Below are positions 1 through 8,429 of a DNA stretch of 64,000 bases, piece by piece. This DNA comes from Streptomyces sp. HNM0574. Its GTDB lineage: Bacteria > Actinomycetota > Actinomycetes > Streptomycetales > Streptomycetaceae. Position numbers and translations under genes: made by a program. Location of the stretch: positions 389,522 through 453,521 of the forward strand of contig NZ_JAASAH010000004.1 of the NCBI RefSeq assembly GCF_012726235.1, written 5' to 3'. Every line of letters starts with the position of its first letter. Within the stretch, counting starts at the first letter, position 1. The notes under the pieces are model-generated. The model searched no databases, was not told the DNA's origin, and saw nothing but the letters and a program-made list of their open reading frames with translations.

Positions 1-507
1 GGTGTTGCCGCTCATGTGGTGGGCCCGGTAGTAGAGGACGGCCACGGTGGGCGCCCCGTCGGGCATCTCGCGGGCGGCGCGCTCCAGCGGGCCCCAGGTG
101 GGCGCGGGCGCGGGCGGGGCGAAGCCGTGGCCGGTGAGCAGGACGGTGTCGGAGAGGAAGCGGGCGAGCTGCTCCAGGTTCTCCGGGCCGCCGTGCGCGA
201 GGTAGGCGTGCGACTCGGCGGCGACGCCGATCGGCACGGTGGAGCTCTCCATCAGCTGGGCGTCCGGGGCCTGTTCGCCGGTGAGGACGACGACGGGGCG
301 CTCCTGGGCGAGGAGTTGGTTCAGGCCCTCCTCCCAGGCGCGGATGCCGCCGAGGAGGCGGACGACGACGAGGTCGGTGCCCTCCAGCAGTCCGGGCAGT
401 TCGGCGAGGTCGAGCCGGGCGGGGTTCGCGTACCGGTACGGCACGGGGCCGTCCGCCGCGCGGGCGCTGAGCAGGTCGGTGTCGGACGTGGACAGCAGCA
501 GGATCAT
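1..507 (-). CDS. cobN: CobN, aerobic cobaltochelatase large subunit (N-terminal part)
   Basis: The 3' part lies outside the window; only the first 169 codons are seen. CobN is the large subunit of the ATP-dependent CobNST chelatase, which inserts cobalt into hydrogenobyrinate a,c-diamide in the oxygen-dependent B12 pathway. The visible N-terminus starts MILLLSTSDTDLLSAR and contains the early segment PTVAVLYYRAHHMSGNT, characteristic of CobN. The ATG at 507 is chosen because it follows a GAGGAAGG ribosome binding site and lies just downstream of a B12 riboswitch on the same strand. Expression is therefore probably repressed by adenosylcobalamin. Cobalamin genes cobG, cobH and cobIJ are divergent on the other side of the riboswitch. 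Confidence 0.9.
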   Translation of the reverse strand, partial: MILLLSTSDTDLLSARAADGPVPYRYANPARLDLAELPGLLEGTDLVVVRLLGGIRAWEEGLNQLLAQERPVVVLTGEQAPDAQLMESSTVPIGVAAESHAYLAHGGPENLEQLARFLSDTVLLTGHGFAPPAPAPTWGPLERAAREMPDGAPTVAVLYYRAHHMSGNT

Positions 508-555
508 GCGGCGTCGGCCTTCCTCGGGGTCCTCGCCCCGGGCGGTGGTGAACGG

Positions 556-690
556 CGGGAGTTCCTGGCTCGCCCGGCTGCTGCCGGGCTCACAGTGGCG
601 GGACCGCACCGGATTCACACCGGTCTTCCTCCCCTGGCGCCGTCTGGCGTCGGCGGACCCGGAAGATCCGCCGGTGGACATAGTACGGGT
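556..690 (-). promoter_or_regulatory. Cobalamin (B12) riboswitch in the cobN leader
   Basis: Read on the minus strand, the leader contains the riboswitch core GGTGTGAATCCGGTGC (621-606), the conserved GCCACTG element (599-593) and the B12 box AGCCAGGA (570-563), in the right order and about 55 nt before the cobN ATG. The outer boundaries are approximate. It faces only cobN; no second copy precedes cobG, cbiD or cobL. In Streptomyces such elements normally switch translation or transcription off when adenosylcobalamin is bound. Confidence 0.93.
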
Positions 691-765
691 CGGCGCGGCG
701 GGCCCCACGGCCCTGCCCGGCCGCTGACCTGAGGGGGCGCGGCCGTCGTCGGTATGCTCGCCGCC

Positions 766-2121
766 ATGCCACAGCAGACCTCGACCCCCGGGCCCTCGGT
801 GCCGAACCGGGGCGATGCGCCCGTACGGGACCGGGGTGACGCCTGCCCCGGCGCGCTGCGGCTGCACCGGGCCGACGACGGTTCACTGGCCCGGATCCGC
901 ATCCCCGCGGGGGAGTTGACGCCCGCGCGGGCGGCGGTCGTCGCGGACGCGGCGGAGCGGCTCGGCGACGGCCGGATCGACATCACCTCGCGCGGCAACC
1001 TCCAGCTGCGGGGGCTGCCCGGCGGCTGCGGCGGCGAGCTCGGCGCACTGCTGGAGGCGGCCGGGCTGCTGCCCTCGGCGCGGCACGAGCGGGCCAGGAA
1101 CATCGTGGCCTCGCCGCTCAGCGGCCTGGACGGCGCGGGCCGGGCCGATGTGCGGCCGTGGGCGCGGGAGTTGGACGCGCTGCTGTGCGCGAGCGGTCCG
1201 GCGGCGGAGCTCTCCGGGCGCTTCCTCTTCGCCTGCGACGACGGCCGGGGGGACGTGGCGGCGCTCGGCGCGGATGTGACATTGCTCGCGCTGCCGGACG
1301 GTGCCGCGCTGCTGCGCGCGGGCGCCGGGCGGGCGGCGCTGCGGGTGGCCGCGGCCTCGGCGCCGCGTGCCGCGCTGCTGGCCGCGGAGACCTTTCTCAC
1401 CGTCGCGGGCGAGCGGGCCGTCCCGGGCGAGCGGGCCACCCGCGCCTGGCGGGTACGGGAACTGCCGCCGGACGGGACGCCGTTCCTGGACCGGCTCGTC
1501 CCCGTACTGGCCGGTGCGGGGGTGGATGCGGAGTACGTCCCGGATGCCGCTTTCCCGTCCGCCGGTGCGCGGCCGGAGCCAGGGCTCGTCGAAGGCCCGG
1601 GCGGCGTCGCCCTGTCGGTGCTGGCGCCGCTGGGCCGGCTGACGTCCGCGCAGTGGCGGCTGCTCGCGGGGCTGGCGGCGCGCGCCGGTGCGGCGCCCGA
1701 GCTGCGGGTCACCCCGTGGCGGGGCGTGGTCGTGCCGGGTGCGGGCGGGCCGGAGGCGCTGCGGGAGGCGGCGGAGGCCGGACTCGTCACGCGCGGCGGG
1801 TCGCCCTGGCTGGGCGTCGGCGCCTGCACCGGCCTCCCGGGCTGCGCCAAGTCGCACCGCGACGTGCGCGCGGACGCGGCGCGGGCCGTGGACGGGCCCA
1901 ACACCGGGCCCGGCGGCGGAGGTTCCCGGCCCCTGCCCGTGTACTGGTCGGGCTGCGAGCGGCGCTGCGGGCATCCGCAGGACGGCGCCTGGGTGGACGT
2001 GACCGCCGGTGAGACGGGATACACAGTTGCGGTGCGGGGCAGCGGGGTATCGGAAGACGCGGGCCCGCGCGTCCCCGCGGCCGCGGTCGCCGGGGCGGTC
2101 ACCGCGGCACGCGGGCGGTGA
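766..2121 (+). CDS. cobG: CobG, precorrin-3B synthase
   Basis: CobG is the oxygen-dependent monooxygenase that hydroxylates precorrin-3A at C20 and forms the gamma-lactone before ring contraction. It belongs to the nitrite/sulfite reductase family and carries a 4Fe-4S cluster. The protein has the N-terminal ferredoxin-like segment with IDITSRGNLQLRGL and, near the C-terminus, the cluster ligands in ACTGLPGCAKSHRD and WSGCERRCGHP. Length (451 aa) fits the family. Two starts are possible, ATG 766 and ATG 754; no clear ribosome binding site decides between them and a leaderless transcript is possible. The gene is divergent from cobN and followed by cobH and cobIJ. Confidence 0.88.
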   Translation: MPQQTSTPGPSVPNRGDAPVRDRGDACPGALRLHRADDGSLARIRIPAGELTPARAAVVADAAERLGDGRIDITSRGNLQLRGLPGGCGGELGALLEAAGLLPSARHERARNIVASPLSGLDGAGRADVRPWARELDALLCASGPAAELSGRFLFACDDGRGDVAALGADVTLLALPDGAALLRAGAGRAALRVAAASAPRAALLAAETFLTVAGERAVPGERATRAWRVRELPPDGTPFLDRLVPVLAGAGVDAEYVPDAAFPSAGARPEPGLVEGPGGVALSVLAPLGRLTSAQWRLLAGLAARAGAAPELRVTPWRGVVVPGAGGPEALREAAEAGLVTRGGSPWLGVGACTGLPGCAKSHRDVRADAARAVDGPNTGPGGGGSRPLPVYWSGCERRCGHPQDGAWVDVTAGETGYTVAVRGSGVSEDAGPRVPAAAVAGAVTAARGR

Positions 2122-2224
2122 AGGACCGGGGCATGGGCACGGGACGAAACGACCAGTACGGACAGCACGAGCAGCACAGGCAGCTGACGGGCGGACGACA
2201 GTGAACGAGACGAGCGGGAGCACA

Positions 2225-2847
2225 GTGTTCGAGTACGAGAAGGACGGCGCGGAGATCTACCGCCAGTCCTTTGCCACCATCCGGGCCGAGGCGGATCTGG
2301 CGGACCTGCCCGCCGACGTCAGCAAGGTGGCGGTCCGCATGATCCACTCCTGCGGGATGGTCGACCTCGTCCGCGACCTCGCCTACACCCCCGAGGTCGT
2401 CTCCCGCGCCCGGAAGGCGCTGCACGACGGCGCCCCGGTGCTGTGCGACGTCGCGATGGTCGCGAGCGGGGTGACGCGCAAGCGGCTGCCCGCCGACAAC
2501 GAGATCATCTGCACCCTGTCCGAGCCCGGGGTCCCGGACCTGGCACGGGAGTTGGGCAACACCCGCACCGCCGCCGCGCTCGAACTGTGGCGGGACCGGC
2601 TGGAGGGCGCCGTCGTCGCCGTCGGCAACGCGCCGACCGCGCTGTTCCGGCTGCTGGAGATGATCGAGCAGGGCGCCCCGCGCCCTGCCGCCGTCATCGG
2701 CGTACCGGTCGGCTTCATCGGCGCGGCCGAGTCCAAGGACGCGCTGGCCGACTCGCCCCTGGGTCTGGAGCACCTGGTCGTGCGCGGGCGGCGCGGAGGC
2801 AGCGCCCTCGCCGTGGCCGCGATCAACGCGATAGCGAGTGAGGCGGA

Positions 2848-2851
<4 letters not shown>
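2225..2851 (+). CDS. cobH: CobH, precorrin-8X methylmutase
   Basis: CobH moves the C11 methyl group to C12, converting precorrin-8X to hydrogenobyrinate. The family N-terminus (FEYEKDGAEIYRQSF) and the segment VRMIHSCGMVDLV, with the catalytic His, are plain. The GTG at 2225 is preceded by GGGAG at a suitable distance and gives 208 aa, the usual family size; GTG 2201 is an alternative giving 8 more residues. The stop codon overlaps the ATG of cobIJ (ATGA), so the two are translationally coupled. Confidence 0.88.
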
Positions 2852-4443
<1,592 letters not shown>

Positions 4444-4450
4444 CGCGCGC

Positions 4451-4480
4451 GGCCTCCGGGACCCGCGGGTCCCGGAGGCC
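4451..4480. terminator. Bidirectional hairpin terminator between cobIJ and a convergent peptide gene
   Basis: A perfect 14-bp inverted repeat, GGCCTCCGGGACCC paired with GGGTCCCGGAGGCC and only GC between them, lies between two convergent stop codons (4443 and 4495). There is no U-run, as usual in Streptomyces. Confidence 0.8.
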
Positions 4481-4494
4481 GACGCCGTACGGAC

Positions 4495-4701
4495 TCAGCC
4501 GCCGACGGGACCCAGCGGGATGTCCGAGACGGTGAGGCTGACGGACTTCACGGAGCCGTCGGTCAGCACCGGCACCCCGTTCGGGCCCGGCACGAACTCG
4601 GCCTTCAGGCCCTCCACGGAGCCGCCGACCGAGAGGCCGCCCACGACGTCGTCGAGCTCGTCGTCGGCTATCTCGCAGGTCTCGATACCGGAATCGCTCA
4701 T
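4495..4701 (-). CDS. Orphan peptide with double-glycine type leader
   Basis: This is a 68-residue acidic peptide. Residues 1-22 (MSDSGIETCEIADDELDDVV then GG) look like a RiPP or bacteriocin leader, with the ELxxVxGG element recognised by C39 peptidase-containing exporters in known systems. The presumed core after GG is about 46 residues, rich in Ser, Val, Gly and Pro, contains no Cys, and ends in IPLGPVGG. A GAAGGA ribosome binding site lies about 11 nt before ATG 4701. No LanM, LanB, radical SAM, C39 transporter or protease gene is nearby, so modification is unproven. It could be an orphan precursor processed in trans or an unrelated small acidic protein. Confidence 0.6.
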   Translation of the reverse strand: MSDSGIETCEIADDELDDVVGGLSVGGSVEGLKAEFVPGPNGVPVLTDGSVKSVSLTVSDIPLGPVGG

Positions 4702-5015
4702 ACTGATCAGCGTCCTTCGCTAGAGGCGGATGGCACGGAGCACGCCGGACCTCCGCACACGGCGGTGTTCCCCGGCCGAGCCGCGCCGTGCGCCAGACTT
4801 GCCCTCCCCCGCCCGCCCCGGCGCCCCGTTCACCCACCTTCCACGCGCCCACACCCAACCTCTCGATCCGGAACCGGGGGCTCCTGCCCGGCACCGACGT
4901 CAAGCGGGGACCGCCGCGTTCACCGTTTCGACCGGTACGGGCCCCGAACAGGAGATTTCTCCGCGCACCGGGGCAGATCCCTCACCGCATCCGAGACCGA
5001 CCGTGAGGGAACCCC
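4702..5015. other. Intergenic region between divergent genes
   Basis: This stretch separates the double-glycine peptide (minus) from the 2H phosphoesterase gene (plus) and must hold both promoters. I see no convincing -10/-35 pair, repeat or small gene. The GAGGGA ribosome binding site of the plus-strand gene is at its right edge. Confidence 0.5.
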
Positions 5016-5564
5016 GTGACAGACGCCCGGACCGTCAACGCCTTCTTCAGCCTCCAGATCCCGACCGCGCTGGAGGACGGCATGATCCCGCTGCAACAGC
5101 AGCACCGCACCCTCGAACCGCAGCAGCGCGAGGAGATCCACATCACGCTCGCCTTCCTCGCCGGTGCCGACGCCCCGAAGCTGGCCGACGCCGCCGCGCT
5201 GACCAGCGGCAGGACCTGGCCGCTCCCCCGGATCAGCTTCACCGGCGAGGTACGGCACGGCAGTTGGACCCGCGACCCGGCGTACCACTACGACGAGAAC
5301 ACCGTGCAGCAGGGCGAGCAGATCCGCCTGGGCGTCGAACCCGTGCCGGAACTCCTCGGCATCTACTCGGAGCTGACGGGGAACCTCGGCATCACGGAGG
5401 ACGGCTACTGGCCGCACGTCACGCTCGGCGTGGCCCGCGAGAACTTCCCCGCCGCCGCCCTGCGCGACCTCCCCGTCCCCACCGGCGGCGGCCCGGCCCG
5501 CAGCCTGGACCTCCGCCAGGCGGGCGGCGACTTCCGCGTACTGGTCCGCCGGGGGCTGGGGTAG
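5016..5564 (+). CDS. 2H phosphoesterase / 2'-5' RNA ligase family protein
   Basis: The 182-residue protein carries the two H-x-T-x motifs that define the 2H phosphoesterase fold: HITL at about residue 46 and HVTL at about residue 136. Members hydrolyse or ligate 2'-5' linkages or open cyclic phosphodiesters, for example 2',3'-cyclic nucleotide ends of RNA. The substrate cannot be told from sequence. GTG 5016 has GAGGGA upstream. The gene stands alone and converges on the methyltransferase operon 200 nt downstream. Confidence 0.75.
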   Translation: MTDARTVNAFFSLQIPTALEDGMIPLQQQHRTLEPQQREEIHITLAFLAGADAPKLADAAALTSGRTWPLPRISFTGEVRHGSWTRDPAYHYDENTVQQGEQIRLGVEPVPELLGIYSELTGNLGITEDGYWPHVTLGVARENFPAAALRDLPVPTGGGPARSLDLRQAGGDFRVLVRRGLG

Positions 5565-5764
5565 GGGGGCCAACTTCGTGGCTGCGCCTGGGTGTTCGCG
5601 CTCCGGTGCAGGCCGCGCCCGGCCGGCGGGCGGAGGGCCGGGGCGCGGCCCGAGTCCGGCGCCGATCGGACCGTCGTCTCCTGAGCGCGGGCAGTCAGTT
5701 GGGCTCCGGGCGACCGGCCGGCCTCGCGGCCCTGTTCGCGAGCGCCCGGCGAAGGCCAGCGGCC

Positions 5765-6949
5765 CTACGGCACCCGTACCGGTACCGGGTTGTCCGGGCT
5801 GTCGAGCCACACGTGCTGGCCGCGCGGCGTGACCGTCAGCCCGTACCGCTCGAACCGGGGCTCGCCCTTCTCCCGCCACCAGGACATGACGGCCTCGGCC
5901 TCACTCCACAGACGGCGCGGCCCGTACTCGGCGACCTCGAACTCGGTACGCGCGGGCACGTAGTCGGCCCTCGCCCACGACGTGCGGCCCGTGTCGAGCA
6001 GCCACAGCCGGTACGCGCCCTTCTCACACCGCTCGACGCGACAGAACAGGTCCGGCACCTGCACACCGAGCGTGAACATGTGGTGCCAGTCGCCCATGTC
6101 GTCCGGCGAGAGGGCCGTGGTGCGGCGCGACGCCGGGCTCGGCCGGTTCGCCACTCCCGGGAACGCGTCCGTCGGCGGGAAGGTGTCCCGCTGGTCGCGC
6201 AGCCGCATGAACGCCGAGGACATCACGAACGGGCCCATGGCGACGCCGTCTTCGCCGACCCTGAGCCGGGCGACCGCCTGCCCGCCGTAGGGCGGGCCCC
6301 ACGGGGCGACGATCACGGCACCTTCCGCGGCTTGCTCGACCCATGCGTACGGCACGGTGGAGATCCCGCACGTGGCGATGACGCGGTCGTACGGGGCGCC
6401 GTCCGGACAGCCCTGCGCGCCGTCGCCGACGACGGTCAACGGGTTGAGGCCGGCCGCGGCGAGGCGTCGCCGCGCTTCCTCGGCGACAGCCGGGTCGACC
6501 TCGACCGTCACGACGTTTTCCGGGCCGAGCCGGTACGCGAGCAGGGCCGCGTTCCAGCCCGTGCCGGTCCCGACCTCCAACACTCGGTGGCCGCGCTCGA
6601 CGCCCAGCGCGTCGAGCATCGAAAACACCATCTTCGGCATGGAGTTGGACGAGGTCGGGGACCGGCCCTTGTCCGTGCCCGGGTGCGCGCCGTCGTCCCA
6701 TTGCGTCGTGAGCGGAACGTCGCTGTAGACCCTCTCCCACCACCGCGCCGGGTCCGTGTTCCGGTCGATCACCTCGCCCTGGCGGTTGCCGCCCGCCGTT
6801 CCCGGCCACAGCCGGTCGGGCACGAACGCGTCACGCGGCACCGCGCGATACGCGGGCATCCAAGCCGACGTGAGGGCACCCTTGTCCCGCAGCACGGAGG
6901 CCAGCCCTCCCGGGCCGGCCTCGTTCGCGCCGGGCATCTCCGCGGTCAC
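5765..6949 (-). CDS. Protein-L-isoaspartate O-methyltransferase-like enzyme, long form
   Basis: The first 220 residues are a PIMT-type SAM methyltransferase: DAFVPDRLW, then the SAM loop VLEVGTGTGWNAALLAY, VTVEVDP and the later VIVAPWGPPYGG. About 170 further residues absent from the housekeeping repair enzyme (about 220 aa) form a C-terminal extension. PIMTs methylate isoaspartate, or in some RiPP systems a specific Asp, which then collapses to aspartimide. Long PIMT homologues of this size occur with small peptide precursors in actinobacteria (FxLD-type systems, graspetide/pamtide and imiditide loci). GTG 6949 directly abuts the stop codon of a 46-codon peptide gene (TAGGTG), so the two are coupled. 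Role as a peptide-modifying enzyme is inferred from this context. Confidence 0.8.
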   Translation of the reverse strand: MTAEMPGANEAGPGGLASVLRDKGALTSAWMPAYRAVPRDAFVPDRLWPGTAGGNRQGEVIDRNTDPARWWERVYSDVPLTTQWDDGAHPGTDKGRSPTSSNSMPKMVFSMLDALGVERGHRVLEVGTGTGWNAALLAYRLGPENVVTVEVDPAVAEEARRRLAAAGLNPLTVVGDGAQGCPDGAPYDRVIATCGISTVPYAWVEQAAEGAVIVAPWGPPYGGQAVARLRVGEDGVAMGPFVMSSAFMRLRDQRDTFPPTDAFPGVANRPSPASRRTTALSPDDMGDWHHMFTLGVQVPDLFCRVERCEKGAYRLWLLDTGRTSWARADYVPARTEFEVAEYGPRRLWSEAEAVMSWWREKGEPRFERYGLTVTPRGQHVWLDSPDNPVPVRVP

Positions 6950-7090
6950 CTACTCACCGTCCGCCGGGCCCTGGCCGTCGCTCGTGTTACCGCCCTCGTC
7001 GGAACCGCCGCCCCCGTGCTTGTTGCCCGAGTCGCTGTCATCCTGCGGATTTCCGCCTTCCGCCCGCGTCATCCGCGGAAATGCGTCCAC
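6950..7090 (-). CDS. 46-residue Asp/Asn/Gly-rich peptide, candidate PIMT substrate
   Basis: A small gene starting GTG at 7090 and ending TAG at 6950, immediately followed by the GTG of the PIMT-like gene. It has the best ribosome binding site of the operon, AGGAGGT five bases before the start, although it begins inside the 3' end of the upstream gene. The peptide starts MDAFPRMTRAEGG and then is almost only Asp, Asn, Ser, Gly and a few charged residues, including GNKHGGGGSDEGG and the tail SDGQGPADGE with two Asp-Gly pairs. Asp-Gly and Asn-Gly are the sequences most prone to aspartimide/isoaspartate formation. No Cys. I infer a precursor or substrate of the adjacent methyltransferase; there is no recognisable FxLD motif and no ATP-grasp partner. 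Confidence 0.65.
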   Translation of the reverse strand: MDAFPRMTRAEGGNPQDDSDSGNKHGGGGSDEGGNTSDGQGPADGE

Positions 7091-7481
7091 GGTCTACCTC
7101 CTGATCGGTGGTGCTCGGATGGTGCTTGAAGAAATCCGCCTCGGGCGCGGCCGAGGCGGAGCCTACGCGGGCGCCGCCCCGCAGACGCCCGATGCGCAGC
7201 GGGACACCGGGCACGCACAGTGCCCGCCGCAAGCGCCGGTGTGGGAGGGGCTGTTGCTCCGGCACGGGCTCACCGGCTCGCCGTCGGGCGCGCTCGGCCT
7301 CGGTCCAATGGAGCTGTTCCACCCGGAAGATGCACCAGTGACAGGCGCGGAATACGACGGTGACGCCGTGCGCCTCCATCGTCCCCAGGCACGCCACGGG
7401 CAGGTTCGTCCGCTCGCAGCGATGGCAGGAACCGCGACGGAAATCGAACCCGGCCCACAGTTCCAACGGCCCTACTCCCAC
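7038..7481 (-). CDS. Small Cys-rich (zinc-ribbon-like) protein of unknown function
   Basis: GTG 7481 overlaps the stop of the preceding gene (CCGTGGGAGTAG), giving 147 residues. Two CxxC-type pairs, SCHRCER near residue 19 and ACHWC near residue 53, with additional Cys and His between, suggest a small zinc-binding module. The C-terminal 60 residues are basic and lower in complexity. Codon third positions are GC-rich throughout this frame, which supports it over the competing frames. It sits inside the minus-strand operon that ends in the PIMT-like gene. Function unknown. Confidence 0.55.
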   Translation of the reverse strand: MGVGPLELWAGFDFRRGSCHRCERTNLPVACLGTMEAHGVTVVFRACHWCIFRVEQLHWTEAERARRRAGEPVPEQQPLPHRRLRRALCVPGVPLRIGRLRGGARVGSASAAPEADFFKHHPSTTDQEVDRGRISADDAGGRRKSAG

Positions 7482-7855
7482 GGCGCACCCCCACGTACCC
7501 CGCAGGGCAAGGGAGCGCCGCCCACCAGGGGCAGGAAGTCGACCGGCCGGGCCGTCCACACGAACCGTGCCACGCCGCACGAGACGGAGAACGCGAACGG
7601 CTCGCCGCGCGCGAGGCCGGCCTCTGCCTCGCGCGGGTCCGAACCGAGCCAGTCGAAGACGTACGACGAGGCCGGTTCGTCGAGGGCTGACGCGATGACG
7701 CCGAGGCCGGCCCGCGCCCAGCGCAGCGCGTTCGACGGTGCGCCGACCGGGCACGCTTGCATGCGGCGCGGCGCGGGCGCGCTCGGGTCGGACACCCACC
7801 ACTCGCACCAGTACCCGGCGGTGATCTTCCCCGGCATGACCGGCCCCGTCAGCAT
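7472..7855 (-). CDS. Hypothetical protein in the PIMT operon
   Basis: A 127-residue protein with three Trp in the first 20 positions (GYWCEWW) and no recognised domain. Its ATG overlaps the stop of the upstream resolvase-like gene by 7 nt and its stop overlaps the next start, so it is part of a tightly coupled operon. I do not recognise a family; the aromatic content and the segment VIASALDEPASSYVFDWLG suggest a compact globular domain. Confidence 0.6.
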   Translation of the reverse strand: MLTGPVMPGKITAGYWCEWWVSDPSAPAPRRMQACPVGAPSNALRWARAGLGVIASALDEPASSYVFDWLGSDPREAEAGLARGEPFAFSVSCGVARFVWTARPVDFLPLVGGAPLPCGVRGGAPWE

Positions 7856-8334
7856 GACGTGTGCGGCCGGATCCGGTCGGAGTCCATGACGTGCAGGAAG
7901 CCGCCCGCCTTCTCGACGCCGCGCGCGACCTCGTCGTACTCCTGCGGAATGGTCGAGATCATCGAGCGCCAGGGCGTGAGGACCGCGCCCGCTTCCTGCT
8001 GCTCGACCAACTCGACGGCGCGGGCGAGTCCTTCACGTCCCTCCGGGGAGAGTAAGCCGACGCGGTCCTCGACCACCTCGGCGATCTCCCAGCCGAACGC
8101 CGCGGCGTACTCGGCGCACTCCTCGCGCGGTCCGGCGATGTCGGCGTTCGCCGCGGCGCACAGGTAGAGCACGACGCGGAAGCGGTCGACCTTGGACGCG
8201 TGGTCCGGTACGGGGCCCTCGCCCGGCACGTGGCCGGCCGCGTGGTCCGCGAGGGCCTGCCGCCGACTCTTCTCACCTGCGGTTCTGCGGGCCGGAGTCG
8301 GCCCCTTCTTGAGTCCTTGCTCGGTGCTGGCCAT
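7849..8334 (-). CDS. Serine-resolvase-fold protein lacking the catalytic serine
   Basis: The 161-residue protein aligns by eye with the N-terminal domain of serine resolvases (FRVVLYLCAAAN, REECAEYAAAFGWEI, GREGLARAVELVEQQEAGAVL). The usual Y-x-R-x-S catalytic segment reads YLCAAAN, so both the Arg and the nucleophilic Ser are missing, and there is no C-terminal DNA-binding or zinc-ribbon domain. It is therefore unlikely to recombine DNA and may be a structural or regulatory relic. ATG 8334 (GTG 8340 is an alternative) opens a chain of overlapping genes ending in the PIMT-like enzyme. Confidence 0.6.
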   Translation of the reverse strand: MASTEQGLKKGPTPARRTAGEKSRRQALADHAAGHVPGEGPVPDHASKVDRFRVVLYLCAAANADIAGPREECAEYAAAFGWEIAEVVEDRVGLLSPEGREGLARAVELVEQQEAGAVLTPWRSMISTIPQEYDEVARGVEKAGGFLHVMDSDRIRPHTSC

Positions 8335-8372
8335 GCGCACATCGTGTCGCGACGACCACGCATAGTGAAGAG

Positions 8373-8424
8373 ACGGGCCGTAGGGCTGCGCCAGGTTGAG
8401 TCGCCGTCAACTCCTACGGCCCGT
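8373..8424. promoter_or_regulatory. Nested inverted repeat in front of the resolvase-like gene
   Basis: ACGGGCCGTAGG (8373-8384) pairs perfectly with CCTACGGCCCGT (8413-8424), and inside the loop GTTGA (8395-8399) pairs with TCAAC (8407-8411). It lies between the XRE gene stop (8430) and the next minus-strand gene. It could be a terminator/attenuator after the regulator gene or an operator. Confidence 0.6.
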
Positions 8425-8429
8425 AGGCG

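Noticed and set aside
16..732. 238-codon plus-strand frame over cobN and its riboswitch
   Set aside because: It runs antisense to the cobN start and the B12 riboswitch and shows shadow composition.
4495..4701. Lanthipeptide precursor call for the double-glycine peptide
   Set aside because: The presumed core has no Cys and no lanthionine synthetase is present; kept only as an orphan leader-type peptide.
7270..7494. 74-codon minus-strand frame starting MGVRRGSRAVG
   Set aside because: The neighbouring frame has CxxC pairs, better third-position GC and overlaps the upstream stop, so this one is a shadow.
7849..8334. Active site-specific recombinase
   Set aside because: The catalytic Arg and Ser are absent and there are no attachment-like repeats or other mobile genes nearby.
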